NCBI GenBank assembly: GCA_910574455.1
Contig: CAJSYZ010000009.1
Coordinates: 1,815,040-1,879,039 of the forward strand
Direction of reading: 5' to 3'
DNA from: Trichaptum fuscoviolaceum
Taxonomy: Eukaryota; Basidiomycota; Agaricomycetes; Hymenochaetales; Trichaptaceae
Length of the DNA stretch: 64,000 nt
Under the pieces are notes generated by a model that saw only the letters and a program-made list of their open reading frames with translations, had not been told where the DNA came from and ran no database searches. Positions 23,988 through 34,918 of the stretch are shown piece by piece; position 1 is the stretch's first letter; each line of letters opens with the position of its first letter. Position numbers and translations under genes: made by a program.

Positions 23988-24598
23988 GGTGCGTGAAAGA
24001 CCTCGTCGAATAGGCCTGGGGAGGTGAAATAGATACAGCACAGCTGTTCAACGCCGTAAGTGTGGCGACCTTCATCATTATACATGCACCAACACGTGTG
24101 CCAAGAAACTAAGACAGGGCCCTGATGCATTAATTTACTTCGGAGCCCACTTTAGTGCACCTAAGCCTCGCTTGTTCGCTATTACCGACCATCATGCATG
24201 TCCGAGTCAAAGAACAGCCGGTCAAGAGGAGATGAAGACAACTACGGAAAAGTGTACTTTGTTCCAAGTGCGATCACTGGCGATACATACTTGGGACAAG
24301 AATGTCTCAGCTTCATTGCAAAGCCCGGGACATGCTACTAGTAAGTACGATAGAACACTCGAGGAGGATGAACGCAAAAGGCTCATCACAAGGAAGAAAG
24401 AGGTGGAAGACTATGAAATGGCTGGCAATGCTTCAAGACGAAAGAAAGAATAGTATTTTTGAGATGACCGTGGGACTTTTCAAGTTATTGCCAAGTGGTC
24501 GCCTTCGATACCAGGATTAACAGCCATCTCTTCCTCTCACCATTTACCAGGCGCCTCCTTACTCATTGACTTGGGCTTGAAACCAACACTCTACACTA
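23988..24598. other. Divergent intergenic region, no supported gene
   Basis: This region lies between the exchanger start (minus) and the DUF1365 gene start (plus) and should contain both promoters. A short frame at 24172-24453 has no recognisable features. No clear TATA box was found. Confidence 0.5.
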
Positions 24599-26380
24599 AT
24601 GCATGAAGATATTCCAAATGGATACATACTAACGAACAAAGTGGTGCACTCTCGTTTCCTTCCATCAGCAGCCAGCCACGCGTTCACATATCCAACCATC
24701 GCTTTTCTCGTCTCTCTGAATGCTCTGGAAAGCAACAAACTTGACTTGTCTCGAGGCTGGTTATTCGGATATGGCGGTCTTTGGGGGCGGCTGACTGGAA
24801 TTCGGCCGTCCGCGTATTTGCATGATCATGACTTCACTCTTGCTGGTCAGGAGCTGCAACGAAACATAGGAGATATGAAAATGTTAGGCAGAGGTCCAAG
24901 CATCGCTCAGAAGCTCCGTGCCGTCCTACTTCGCTATGGACACAATCCACTAGAACTAGATGATGCATGGATGTTGACCATGCCCAGCTACTTGGGCTTT
25001 GAGGGAATAAATCCGCTTACCGTATACTATTGCTACAGGAGGGACGATCCCAACCTCTGGATCGTTGTTTTAGAGGTACACAATACCTTCGGAGAGCGAC
25101 ATGTCTACGTTCTCCGCACTGGAAGGGAGTCAGAGGAAGAAGACGTGCCGCCAGGGTTTACACATTCATGGCTGTTTCCTCGTCAATTCCATGTCTCCCC
25201 GTTCAATGATCGCTCAGGCTATTATAAATGCTCGATCGTTGAGCCGTGGAAGCATCCAGTCTCTCCTTCATCTATGCTAGAGGATGATAATGATCGGTCC
25301 CCCGGTTCAAGCTTCAAATACCCGTCCGTGCAGATCCATCTTTATACCACGCAACCTACTCGTCTCAAACTCACAGCTCTGCTACGTCCCACTTCGGTTA
25401 TCTCGCTTAACACACGCAACCTCCTCTCTACACTCCTCACATTCCCCTTGACGCTCTTCTTGTCCTTCCCGCGAATCGCGTACGAGGCATATCGGCTACA
25501 TTACGATAAACAACTAGATGTGTACGCGCGCCCTGAGCCACGAGCAGTAGAAGAGTCGGTTGAAAAGGCATTCTCCTCTGACAAGAATCTCGAGCCTAGA
25601 AATCCTGTGCAGGATGGAGTGGGACACAACCTGGGTAGAGGTGGAGGTGTTGGCTGGCAGCCCGAGGGGATACTTGAACGATACTGCCGTCTCGTTACTG
25701 AGGACGTACTCGACCACCAAGCTCAAGCTCGTTGGATACATGTTACTCTAGTCTCGTCGAACCCGGCGTTAGGGCAGAGACATTTCCTACCTCACAACGT
25801 GAATGCGGATGAGAAACCAATAAAATACCTAACGCTCACCTATCACACGTCTCGTTTCTTCCTCGTACTTTTATCCTCGCCTTCTCCCCAGCACGCCCTG
25901 CTCGTCGCAAGAGCAGAGGGCTTATGCATAGTATCGGACGAAAACTTGTTTGTCCAAGTATTTACTGGGCATCCGACTGGAAAACCGTCAGGCTTGTCCG
26001 GCTGGCTTTGCCATTTGGCACAGAGAATCCGCTTGAGGCCTATTCCAGTATCTCTCCACCCGCCTTCATTCCCTTTTATCTCCTCAGGCGCTCATCCACT
26101 TGATCTACCTTACCAATCTGCTTCAACCTCATCGACAATATCAATCCTTCGACCACTGTGCAGCCTTCTCATCATCATAACGACACTCCTACTCACACGT
26201 TTAGAGCAAACTATCTTCTTCGTCTTTCATGCTCGATTCGTTCCGGGAGATGAGCCATGGCTAGCATGGTCACGCGCAGCAAACATATGGTTGAAGGAGA
26301 AGGGGGAAATCGACGAAGGGCAAGATCCTTATACAAATCATGGAGGCGTAGATAGAGTAGGAAGTATTCTTAGATCGTGA
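24599..26380 (+). CDS. DUF1365 domain protein, 593 aa, single exon
   Basis: An uninterrupted frame starts at ATG 24599 (MHEDIPNGYILTNKVVHSRF). The N-terminal HSRFLPSAASHAFTYP and the later central FPRQFHVSPF (window about 25170-25205) are typical of DUF1365 proteins, as is the YLGFEGINPLTVYYCYRR stretch. A hydrophobic segment near residues 270-295 (STLLTFPLTLFLSF) and another near residue 525 (LLIIITTLLL) suggest membrane association. Bacterial members of this family often sit beside cyclopropane fatty acid synthase genes, hinting at a lipid role, but function is unknown. Absence of introns is unusual next to its intron-rich neighbours. Confidence 0.85.
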   Translation: MHEDIPNGYILTNKVVHSRFLPSAASHAFTYPTIAFLVSLNALESNKLDLSRGWLFGYGGLWGRLTGIRPSAYLHDHDFTLAGQELQRNIGDMKMLGRGPSIAQKLRAVLLRYGHNPLELDDAWMLTMPSYLGFEGINPLTVYYCYRRDDPNLWIVVLEVHNTFGERHVYVLRTGRESEEEDVPPGFTHSWLFPRQFHVSPFNDRSGYYKCSIVEPWKHPVSPSSMLEDDNDRSPGSSFKYPSVQIHLYTTQPTRLKLTALLRPTSVISLNTRNLLSTLLTFPLTLFLSFPRIAYEAYRLHYDKQLDVYARPEPRAVEESVEKAFSSDKNLEPRNPVQDGVGHNLGRGGGVGWQPEGILERYCRLVTEDVLDHQAQARWIHVTLVSSNPALGQRHFLPHNVNADEKPIKYLTLTYHTSRFFLVLLSSPSPQHALLVARAEGLCIVSDENLFVQVFTGHPTGKPSGLSGWLCHLAQRIRLRPIPVSLHPPSFPFISSGAHPLDLPYQSASTSSTISILRPLCSLLIIITTLLLTRLEQTIFFVFHARFVPGDEPWLAWSRAANIWLKEKGEIDEGQDPYTNHGGVDRVGSILRS

Positions 26381-26719
26381 AACTCACTGATAAACTATTG
26401 GAATTCAGCTTTAGTTATATGCGTTTGACCGTGATGCACACATGAACCGAATCTATTGAATCGTTACATTTCAAATCTAAGAACAACAAAAACACGGTAC
26501 AGAACGATACTCTAATTCTACACAGACCTTGAAGCATGAATGAATATCTAAGACAGTGCAGAATTAGACAATGGATGGCGTGATAATGACCATGCGATAG
26601 TCCGATACAAATGATTCAATGATTCCGACATTACATTCCAGTTAACAATCAATCAATGTCCAAAAAACAATGACTATTCCAACCAGGGACAGTTTGGCCC
26701 GCATCCAGTACCATTCACT
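26381..26719. other. Convergent intergenic region
   Basis: About 340 bp of AT-rich sequence lie between the DUF1365 stop and the stop of the F-box gene on the other strand. It presumably holds both 3' ends; nothing else was recognised. Confidence 0.5.
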
Positions 26720-27726
26720 TCACTCGAGGCCGTGCCCATCATCCCAGCCACCCTTGTCGCGGACGCCCTGATTGCCCGCGCCAAACTTATTCTTGGCCTT
26801 CGCCTTTCGGCCGCCCAATTCCTTGTACATTTCGCGCATTTCAAGCTTTCCTGGCTTTGCTTTCTCTACCGCTTCTTGGCGCCACTGTTCCTCACGTGCC
26901 TCACGCGGAGTAACGTAGCCGGAACCTGAGCGAGGGCTAGAGGAACCATTTAATCCGCTGGAGAATGAGTCGATATATGGCGAGTTCGGTCGAGAGACGC
27001 GTGAAGGAGGAACATAGAATGTTCCAGCCATATCCTTGTCGCGCTGCGAATTAGTCTTCATGAACATTTGTCGCTGATTTATTATAAATTAGTAAGACAT
27101 GGATAGAATATTGATTCCGAAACATACCCAATTCAATTTGGATTCGCGCCTAGTCCATTTGCCTGGAGGTAGTGAGTCATCATGGAAACTATCCTTCCGA
27201 TGATGCTGGAACCAAACTATACGAAAGATAAACAATTCAGAAGAAAAAAGACTAATAGTCCAACATACCATAATTCAATGACTGGCTTTTCTCCCACTTT
27301 TTACAGACCCTTGAACAACGCGCTAAATCCTTGATTTCCAGCATTCCGAAAATACGCTGCGAAACTTCAGTTGGGAAGGCACGCAAAGGGTCTTTGGTCG
27401 AGCCTTTCGAGACGATGTGGAGAGGGCCCGGGACACGCCGCTTGCTCGCACCGGAGCGAGTCGGCGAAGAGGCCCGAGACTGTGGGCGAGACGGTGCTTG
27501 AGAGCGAGACGGAGACCCAGGAATTGAAGTCTGACCATCATATTAGCGATGCGAGCCATATATTATCGGTAATACTGACAACTCCGACGAGTTCATCGTC
27601 TGAATCAGAAAGGTTGGTCGGCGATGAGCTACGAAGAGATGCCGCCGCCAGTTTCGAATTCAATTTCTCAACGCCCAGTGCATGTGGGCGGAGTACATCT
27701 TGTAATAGTGATGTCGACGTCGACAT
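26720..27726 (-). CDS. F-box protein
   Basis: The start at 27726 gives MSTSTSLLQDVLRPHALG, and a Ser-rich region follows. The F-box is coded at about 27285-27405: DPLRAFPTEVSQRIFGMLEI followed by KDLARCSRVCKKWEK, with a GTATGT donor directly after LNY. The next exons code VWFQHHRKDSFHDDSLPPGK and TRRESKLNW, the type of segment that follows an F-box. The C-terminus is Gly/Lys-rich (GGRKAKAKNKFGAGNQGV). F-box proteins recruit substrates to SCF ubiquitin ligases through Skp1. The C-terminal substrate-binding part has no recognisable repeats, so the target is unknown. Confidence 0.8.
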
Positions 27727-28778
27727 CTTCTGGGGTTAGATTTCCCGATAAGTTTGTGTGTGCGAGAGGAGATGGTGGTGGTTTGAGGGAAGAAGAGTTT
27801 GGAGGTCAACTCGTGCCGGGGGCCAGAGACTGCTTAATTTGACGAATTAACTAATGACGTCAATTTAAGTTTACGTAAGCATGTCTTATTAGTAACTTGA
27901 AGTGTTAATTGGGCTCAAGCGATTCGCTTAGTATTCCTTTTGGGGACCGCTTCGGGATTGACTCAAGAGCTCCTCTAAGTCCGGAACCTAAAGAAATTAC
28001 TCATTTTCATCCTGCTGGTTGATTTATTTGTTGGTAAAATAAGAGGATAAGATAAATGGAACATAAATGAACAATAACTGTGGATTGATGATACGGAGTA
28101 ATTCGGCTACACTTTGCACGGCGATCTGGGGTAACTGTATACAAAGAATTCAGAAGAATCAGATAACGATGTAGATGAACAACAAGCATCGAACACGAGG
28201 AGTGAAAGGTCAATTCATTAAAACTTCGATTGAGCCCATGCGGCAAATGCGTGCATCTTGGTATACTTAACTGCGCCCTTGACATGAGGCATAAGTAAGT
28301 ACTAACCTTCTGCATATAATTGACATGACACTCGCGGCCTGAACATCAGCAAAGATACCAAAGAAACGCAGGGACGAAACCTTGTGGGAAGCTGGAGAAG
28401 TAGCAAAGAGTTATGACCCGAGGGCCCATTTATCTTCAGTGTGAGGCTTTCGCACATAGTGTAGCTGAGGGAGAAATGAATACATGTGTGCACTAGATTT
28501 GGGGTAACTTTATTCAGAACCACAAGTATGATCATGGTCACTACATTACCTGTGGAATATATCCACGGCGACCGTCTTTAGGATATAACGACTTCAATCT
28601 TATCGTCACGCCCTTCGAGTCAAGTATGACTGACCAATCCTATGTTCAGTAGAGAAATACAAGTATCTGATAAAACTATTGTTTGTGACGTTCGTACAGG
28701 CATCAATACCTCTCCGACGGAGAATCTTCGTACACCCTAAGCTTTCGTAGGCCTAACTTTCTGCAGATTCTTCTTTCC
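27727..28778. other. Intergenic, no supported gene
   Basis: About 1 kb with short frames only. It contains the upstream region of the F-box gene and the 3' region of the PDAP1-like gene. No RNA gene or repeat was recognised. Confidence 0.5.
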
Positions 28779-29711
28779 TCAAATTTCCTTTGCTTTAGCT
28801 GTAATAGTACAGCAATCGATTAGCAAATCCGCTTTAGGATTTAGAGACAATATATACGACTAACCATCAGCCTCAGCCTTGCGCTTAGCCAACGCATCTT
28901 CGCGTTCCTTGCGAATCTTGGCCAGGCGAGCGAGGTCCGTTTTCGCCTGATCTGTCTTTCCTTGAAGATGGAGCTGTTGAAGCAGATAAAATTTTGAACA
29001 TTGCAGATTCGGGAAAGAATGCTTAAGCATACCTTCCAGTAGCGTTCCTGAGCCTCTTTCTTCTCTTTCTGCTCTCTATTGCTTACAGTTAACTTGATAT
29101 CTTGGCACAAATGAGAGTGAACTTGCCTTTCTCTGCGAGAAAGCTCCCTCGGAGCACCCAAATCCGAGATGTTCAACTTCTTAGTGACATGATTCGGGTT
29201 TATCAGGTCCTCGTCATCATCCTCATCGTCCTCATCATCCTTTCCGGCTGGACTTTTCCCGTCGGCTTTCTTCTTCTTGAGCTCACGACGTTCGGTGCGA
29301 CTCAACTCGGGTTTACTTGCGCCTCCGGGAGCAGGGACTTCATCCTCGGACTCCTCCTCTTCCGACTCCTCTTCATCCTCCTCGCTGTCATCGTCATCAC
29401 TGTCTTCTTCCTCGCCTCTTCCGGGACGTCTAAGGTAAAGTTATCCTACTGATCGTAGAGATATGCATTCAGATGCAACGTGCCTCCGATCTGTCGATAC
29501 AGCGGTGCCGTTCTCATCAAGAACCAAGTTGCGACTATTAGACAATAAAGTCAGTTCGATACTAGGCAGATCTACACAGGAGCAGACCTGAAGCTACGTC
29601 CGCCGCCACGCTTCTGTTTGAACTTTCCTTTAGGTTAATCGTGAGTTAATCAGAACTTTAAAGACTCCAGAAACGTTCGAGGCGGAAGAACTCACCGGTA
29701 CCCCTGACCAT
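28779..29711 (-). CDS. PDAP1/PP28-type casein kinase substrate phosphoprotein
   Basis: Exon 1 (start 29711) codes MVRGTG. After a GTGAGT intron it continues KFKQKRGGGRSFSRNLV, a Lys/Arg/Gly-rich N-terminus, then an acidic region rich in Glu/Asp/Ser, SRTERRELKKKKADGK, NPNHVTKKLNISDLGAPREL and SRRERE-type basic helix with QERYWKLH. The last exon adds AKAKEI and ends at 28779. This order is characteristic of 28-kDa heat- and acid-stable phosphoproteins (PDAP1, yeast homologues small). They are cytosolic/nuclear, highly charged and probably disordered; the molecular role is poorly known. The start lies 226 bp from the start of the NDUFA6 gene on the other strand. Confidence 0.85.
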
Positions 29712-29936
29712 ATCTGTAGGTTTATTAGATTAGAGACTTGTTCGTGAAACCTCCTTCCAGGCTTGGGATCAGTGAAGAGAGAAAGAGACAGATGGATTGA
29801 GCAATTCGCAGTGCAATAATGCGCCCTAATGAGTGGCGGCACAGCCACAAGACCCTTAGGGCCGCCAATAGTTGTCGCCAACGTCGAGCTCAACGTTCAA
29901 CATTGATTTCGCCGTCTTGACCATCGGGCGTACAAG
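29712..29936. promoter_or_regulatory. Bidirectional promoter region between PDAP1-like and NDUFA6-like genes
   Basis: Only 225 bp separate two divergent start codons, so both genes must be driven from this stretch. No TATA box is obvious. Assignment as a shared promoter is inferred from geometry. Confidence 0.5.
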
Positions 29937-30470
29937 ATGACGACCATCCCAGCAAGATTGGCAAGGGTGAGCCGCACATCGAGCAGCCCGCAGGAGGCTC
30001 GTCAACGAGTAATCCAACTGTATCGTGACTGGTATCGCTCGGTGAGTGTTAGAGCCGCTATCCGTGTTCGTGCGACGTGTAGTAATTAAAGTGTCTTTAG
30101 GCACCAGAGATATGCACTCTTTTTGCGTTGAACGTCCCACCAAGCCAAATACGACGTGTGATTCGACATGAATTCGAGCGCCACCGCTATGTGTCTGACC
30201 CGAAGGTCATCGACGTCCTGCTTTTGAAGGGTCAGCAGACGTACCAGGAGACAATGAATTGTTGGTTGCAGGAACCTCATCTACTGGGTATTTTACTTGC
30301 GCCGAAGGACCGGCCGCAAAGGAGCTTCTTGCAGAAGTTCTACGAAGGTGCGTGATCTACGCAGAGCTTTTTGGAGCTCGAACTGACGATAAACTATAAT
30401 GCTAGGTCGGGATGAGGACCAAGCACTACCTGCAGCATCAGGAACACTAGAGAAAGACACTGTCTTCTAA
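29937..30470 (+). CDS. NDUFA6: NADH dehydrogenase (complex I) accessory subunit NDUFA6/B14, LYR protein
   Basis: The ATG at 29937 opens MTTIPARLARVSRTSSSPQE. The LYR motif follows in RVIQLYRDWYR, with a GTGAGT donor after RS. The second exon codes LFALNVPPSQIRRVIRHEFE, then RHRYVSDPKVIDVLLLKGQQ, matching the B14 family, and a third exon ends GTLEKDTVF at 30470. The total is about 145 residues. B14 is an LYR-type accessory subunit at the matrix arm of mitochondrial complex I and binds the acyl carrier protein. All three exons join in frame with short introns, so the gene looks intact. Confidence 0.9.
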
Positions 30471-31212
30471 ACATCCTCTTTTTTGTGGATATCTCATAAA
30501 AATTGAAATCTTTTAGACTATTAAGTCTTGGTGCCCTGCCACATTTGCACCTTCTTAACAGGAGCGACTTTCACCCACACCTGCTCCTCGAAGTTCTGTC
30601 TTCTGGTGGTGTCACTTGAGAAGTGCAGTCAGCTTCTCAAGCGCCTCCGCAAAACTCTTATGGGCTGTGTCTGAAGGCGGTGTAATTGCCTCCGTTTACA
30701 CATTCACTTCGGTCCATTACACAAAACTCTCAGCGGAACTCGTATCTCATTGCTGCTATGGTGCACAGAGCTCTGATAATAGTTTGCACCCGTCTTGTAA
30801 TTGTTGCCTGAGCATGATGATGGTCTTCGCTACTTAACTAGATCAATGGACTGCCTACCGAAGCTAACAATCCCTGGCTCTTGCGCATGCGCAGCACGAA
30901 CAAGGCTGTTAGCAACCTTCGCCATGCCTATCGCCCTCAACCTGTACCGCGTAGTCTCGATAAGATGAGGTAGAGGACAATCGCCACATGTTATTGCGAT
31001 GCTTACTTGTTTAGGATCAACTATACAAGACTATGGAAGGCGCCTACTCTTTTGGCTGCACAGGTTCAACAGTGCTCTTCTCTAAGGAGTCAACATACTT
31101 CACTTATATAAATAGTCAAGGCGAGTTGTGACCCTATTTTCCTCTCACTGCTGAATCTCTTCTACAGTCTCGCATCGCCCTCACTCACTACAACAACTAG
31201 TAGTCTACAAGA
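30471..31212. other. Intergenic region with a TATA box near its end
   Basis: About 740 bp without a supported gene. TATATAAAT at 31105-31113 lies about 100 bp upstream of the ATG at 31213 and is the likely core promoter of the DUF6699 gene. Confidence 0.5.
31105..31113 (+). promoter_or_regulatory. TATA box of the DUF6699 gene
   Basis: TATATAAAT, with a pyrimidine/CA-rich stretch (CTCACTACAACAAC) just before the start codon, the usual arrangement of a strong basidiomycete promoter. Confidence 0.55.
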
Positions 31213-31842
31213 ATGGAAGAAGGCTTCGTTCCTGTCCGCGCTCACCCTGCTCTGATACACGCTTCATCTAGCTTCAAAATCCGCTCAAACACCAAGAAAG
31301 ACAAGAAACGGCTTGTTCCCATCGACCTTGCATCTACCGCCTCCTACAAAGATCTCGGAAATGTTCTAAACGAACCCGCAACGACCCCAGGCCAAGAAGC
31401 ACTCATGCTCGAATGTGAGCACAAGGTCGGGTTAAACTACGGCGAACGTATCATCAACGTACGATCCCCGACTAGTGGTGCACCTGTGAGGGTCGTGGAT
31501 GTATTGCAAGCGATTCATGACTTTCTATACGAGAAAGCACCAGCATCGTCTGTACACAGTGGAAATGATCTTCTTCGAATCGAGAAGGCCTACGAGGAAC
31601 GTCAAACAAGGGAGGAAACGGACCATACATTGCATGTTGCCAATGACATCGAACGACCTGTTATTGTGGTGTCTGCTCCTGATGGTAACAGAACAGTCGA
31701 ATCTCGTGATTGGCAGAGGCACAGCGAAGGATTTGTGAAGATGGACCTGCTGTGCGGGAGGTCTTGCTTCATGGGTCTTTCTCGCAGCAGCGGTCATGAC
31801 TTCAAACTGGTTTTCAAATTGGCAGCTAACCTTCAGCCGTGA
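31213..31842 (+). CDS. DUF6699-type protein, 209 aa, single exon
   Basis: An intact frame starts MEEGFVPVRAHPALIHASSS. The family pattern seen is LNEPATTPGQEALMLEC, then ERIINVRSP and RVVDVLQAIHDFLYEK, and near the end KMDLLCGRSCFMGLS with FKLVFKLA. This strand order and spacing matches the DUF6699 family that is expanded in Agaricomycetes. Its function is unknown. A TATA box lies about 100 bp upstream. A second member is at 48178-48982. Confidence 0.6.
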   Translation: MEEGFVPVRAHPALIHASSSFKIRSNTKKDKKRLVPIDLASTASYKDLGNVLNEPATTPGQEALMLECEHKVGLNYGERIINVRSPTSGAPVRVVDVLQAIHDFLYEKAPASSVHSGNDLLRIEKAYEERQTREETDHTLHVANDIERPVIVVSAPDGNRTVESRDWQRHSEGFVKMDLLCGRSCFMGLSRSSGHDFKLVFKLAANLQP

Positions 31843-32287
31843 GGGTGCGCATTGCGTTTCCCGTTGTCTTGCAGTACAGATTTACTAACTTCGAGGTCAC
31901 ATAGGTTATCACCTTAAACTCTAACTTCGACATGCAGTGGGGGATAACATTAACAACCCGATAATGACTATTACTCAGTAATATACTCGTACTTTATTCA
32001 GGACATTTCACATATTGTAAATTCTGCGACATTTTATAGAAACGACAATTGCTGGTGAAATACTTCATCAGTAATGTTTGCAATGTGACGAAGATAATAT
32101 TTGTATTCACCCAGCAGGCAGAAAGTTGAGCTGCATTTTGAATTCGCCACTCTGTTCAACTTCAAAAAGTTTATTCATACATAACATCGCCCAACTATTC
32201 AAGGGTGACTTTTCCTTCAAACATATGTTTGGTCTACCTTGTATAATTCAGTTGCGAAAATAACATGAATGAGGATGGTCTTGACTA
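31843..32287. other. Convergent intergenic region
   Basis: AT-rich stretch between the DUF6699 stop and the PPR stop on the other strand. No gene recognised. Confidence 0.5.
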
Positions 32288-34621
32288 TCAACGCTCCCTT
32301 TCACGCTGTAAACTCTTCCTCGCCCAAATCATCTGACTCTCTGTCGGCATCCTTTCCTTCCCAAGCCAGTACAGAAGCCACCGCACGAGACGCTGATACT
32401 CGCTCATAGATCCGTACTGCTCAATGAGCGGCCCACGCATGCTCACTTCGGACCAAAGCGCCAACGCAAGAGCGAGAGTTCGTTTATGTGGAACTACTCT
32501 AAGTTCGCGCATCCACGCCAAAGCAAGTGGGATCTCCGATGCACGGCGCTGCGACCCGAGGAGAGCAATGTACGCGGCAAAGGTCTTCTCGTCTGGGGTA
32601 ATTTGAGGGTGCAAGTCATGCAGCTGATCACCCTCGTCCTTCACCTCCTCTCGTGTTACAGGCTTTGCGATTCCGAGGGTGGGCCCGACAAGTAGCAGCT
32701 TGTCTTCATCTCTTTGATGGCGGAGCCCCATGCTCCTGACAAAGTCCCGCACAGGGTGTGCTGTTCGAGCGTCGTCCGACCACACAGCTTCAGCTGGTGC
32801 TTGCACGTCCCTTAGGTGCTTGAAGTTCCCCAGTAAAATCGAGCGAAATAACTGTAGACATCTGAGACCAGCCGGCTCGCTATTCCATATGGACGGCGCT
32901 GCAGAGTGGTGCTCGTCCTTTAGCTTTGCTTGAATATCCTGAATAATTTCCTGCCTTGAGCTAGAACTGTAACCTGATGCCTCAGTGTGTCTGCGGAAGG
33001 GATTATGAATACCAGCGCGTGCGATCACGCTTCTCAAGCTATGGTCCCTTTCAGAAACAGACTTCGCAGCACGAAGGAGGATGGTAAGGGATTGTACATC
33101 AGGTTGGACACCGAACAACGGAGTAAACGAATCCCAGACGAGCAGAGCAGCGTCCGGGCGACCGTGTTTAGCCAATGAACTCATGAAAGCGTTGATGAGC
33201 TCGGTGTCTACCTTAACTCTGGAGAGATATTTTACACCCTTTGCGTGTGCTGCTTCGACGAGGGCAGCAAACGCATCGCCTGATTTCCCGTTCCCAACGA
33301 GTACATCCATGGCCACCGTCAAGGCTTTCGCATCCAGCTTTCTTTTCAGCATTCGGTTACTAATGAGCTCCTTCCAGATCGTCATTGCAGCCGGATAGTC
33401 TTGCTTTTTCACGAGGCCTCGAATCACAACCGTGTACGTGGCTACTGTCGGACTTAAGCGTGGGTCTTCCTTGCTCCGCTTCAGCAGAGTCATGAGCCTC
33501 TCACTGCTGATGCGTGGATCCTTGGCAGCAGAAAACAACGCGGTAGTCCAGTCCCAGATATCAAATGTCGTCTTCCAGGGTGACAAGGGTTTTGATTTTT
33601 GGTAGAGCGAAGGAAGGCGACCCCGACGACTGAAGGTCGACAGACGAGATCTGTTAGGGACAACTGAGGGGGTGGTGGCCACGTTTCCGCCAACAAGTCC
33701 TTGAAGATAATGGAATGCAGAGCCAGCATGTCCTCCAAAAGCGCGCAGAAATTGGGTATTCCATCGGGTATTGGCGGACTTTGGCGACAAGATCGGTAAC
33801 GCTCCTTTAGGAGTCAACTCTACTGTGTGGGGTGCTACTGCGTCGTCGGATACATTGAGTTCGTGGATGAGCTTGAGATATGACGCTGCAGTACGAACTG
33901 CCCCTTGCTTCCCAAACACACGAAGGAATGCTTCAAGATGGCTTGCATTTGGCTTGACACCCTCGTACGACATATTCGACTGGACCAGTTTTGTGAGTTC
34001 TAGGTTCACGATCTTATTCGAGAGCAAGGCGCGATACGTCCGTGAATGGAGCCGGATTTGCCGAGCGTGCATGGCGTTCAAGAGACGAACAATCAGTTTT
34101 GCAACTTCGGGGTGCGGACGAAAATGCGACATGGCTTGGAGAAGGAGGTTGAAGTTTGAGGATGGCTTCCGAAGGTCGAGCATGACGAAGGTCTGCACAA
34201 CATCTGTCATTGGTGCAACTACCTGATGTTTTGCAAGGAAGCGTGCGGCGAGTATTAGCAAAGATGGCTGAATACCAAGCTCAGCTTTCGGGAGGTGCTT
34301 GAACATTAGATTAAGGGCACTTTCAGTCTTATTCGGAGACAGTACTTTCGTCGACAGAAGGTACAGGAATACCCATGTTGGAGCCTCCTCAATCTCATCA
34401 GAGATTGCAATAATGTCCTTCGCCTCCACCACATTTCTCCAGCGAGAAAGATCTTCATATGACGGCGTTTCGTGCGTCAAGTTCAGCGACGACCTGACAG
34501 CGGATACTCTCCGGGCAACATGAAGGCCAATGAAAGGTTCAGAAGTTCGTATTAAAGTGTGTTGAAGACGAAAGAACGAGCTGCGGCAACGCCATAGTTT
34601 TGTGCCGAATCGTCTGAGCAT
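32288..34621 (-). CDS. Mitochondrial pentatricopeptide-repeat (PPR) protein, 777 aa
   Basis: One uninterrupted frame starts at ATG 34621 with MLRRFGTKLWRCRSSFFRLQ, an Arg-rich, acid-free mitochondrial presequence. PPR-like helical pairs are seen, for example TYTVVIRGLVKKQDYPAAMT (about residue 395), then LTVAMDVLVGNGKSGDAFAA and ELINAFMSSLAKHGRPDAAL, each with the usual small/hydrophobic pattern. Fungal proteins of this kind bind mitochondrial RNA and act in its maturation or translation. The exact orthologue is not recognised. The start codon is only 23 bp from that of the divergent small gene at 34645. Confidence 0.8.
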   Translation of the reverse strand: MLRRFGTKLWRCRSSFFRLQHTLIRTSEPFIGLHVARRVSAVRSSLNLTHETPSYEDLSRWRNVVEAKDIIAISDEIEEAPTWVFLYLLSTKVLSPNKTESALNLMFKHLPKAELGIQPSLLILAARFLAKHQVVAPMTDVVQTFVMLDLRKPSSNFNLLLQAMSHFRPHPEVAKLIVRLLNAMHARQIRLHSRTYRALLSNKIVNLELTKLVQSNMSYEGVKPNASHLEAFLRVFGKQGAVRTAASYLKLIHELNVSDDAVAPHTVELTPKGALPILSPKSANTRWNTQFLRAFGGHAGSAFHYLQGLVGGNVATTPSVVPNRSRLSTFSRRGRLPSLYQKSKPLSPWKTTFDIWDWTTALFSAAKDPRISSERLMTLLKRSKEDPRLSPTVATYTVVIRGLVKKQDYPAAMTIWKELISNRMLKRKLDAKALTVAMDVLVGNGKSGDAFAALVEAAHAKGVKYLSRVKVDTELINAFMSSLAKHGRPDAALLVWDSFTPLFGVQPDVQSLTILLRAAKSVSERDHSLRSVIARAGIHNPFRRHTEASGYSSSSRQEIIQDIQAKLKDEHHSAAPSIWNSEPAGLRCLQLFRSILLGNFKHLRDVQAPAEAVWSDDARTAHPVRDFVRSMGLRHQRDEDKLLLVGPTLGIAKPVTREEVKDEGDQLHDLHPQITPDEKTFAAYIALLGSQRRASEIPLALAWMRELRVVPHKRTLALALALWSEVSMRGPLIEQYGSMSEYQRLVRWLLYWLGKERMPTESQMIWARKSLQRERER

Positions 34622-34644
34622 TCAACGCTCAGGTCATCTGAGAC

Positions 34645-34918
34645 ATGAGACAATGTATGCTTTAGTTAATACAAAATACGGTGATCAGCTACTGACTTGA
34701 ATCCTCGCACAGCAAAGACAGTGGTCCAGGTGAAAAACTTTGAATTTCGAGACCTTTATTATCTCCCACTGGCACTCCCTCTCGTTCAATCCTTTCTGCG
34801 CTTGTACGACGCTCCCTCGCGCAACTACGTGCGCAATCTTACTCAGGCGCAGAAAGTTTCTGCTAAGGAGAAAGCTTGTGCACAGACACTGGAGACACTG
34901 AAGAAGCAAGAAGCGTAA
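34645..34918 (+). CDS. Small conserved-looking protein, 71 aa, one intron
   Basis: ATG AGA CAA T at 34645, then a GTATGC donor, a CTGAC branch-like site and a CACAG acceptor, gives MRQSKTVVQVKNFEFRDLYY followed by LPLALPLVQSFLRLYDAPSR and a Lys-rich end, stop at 34918. The join is exactly in frame, which favours a real gene. The protein is small, basic and has one short hydrophobic stretch (about residues 20-32), so a mitochondrial role is possible, but I do not recognise the family. Confidence 0.5.
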
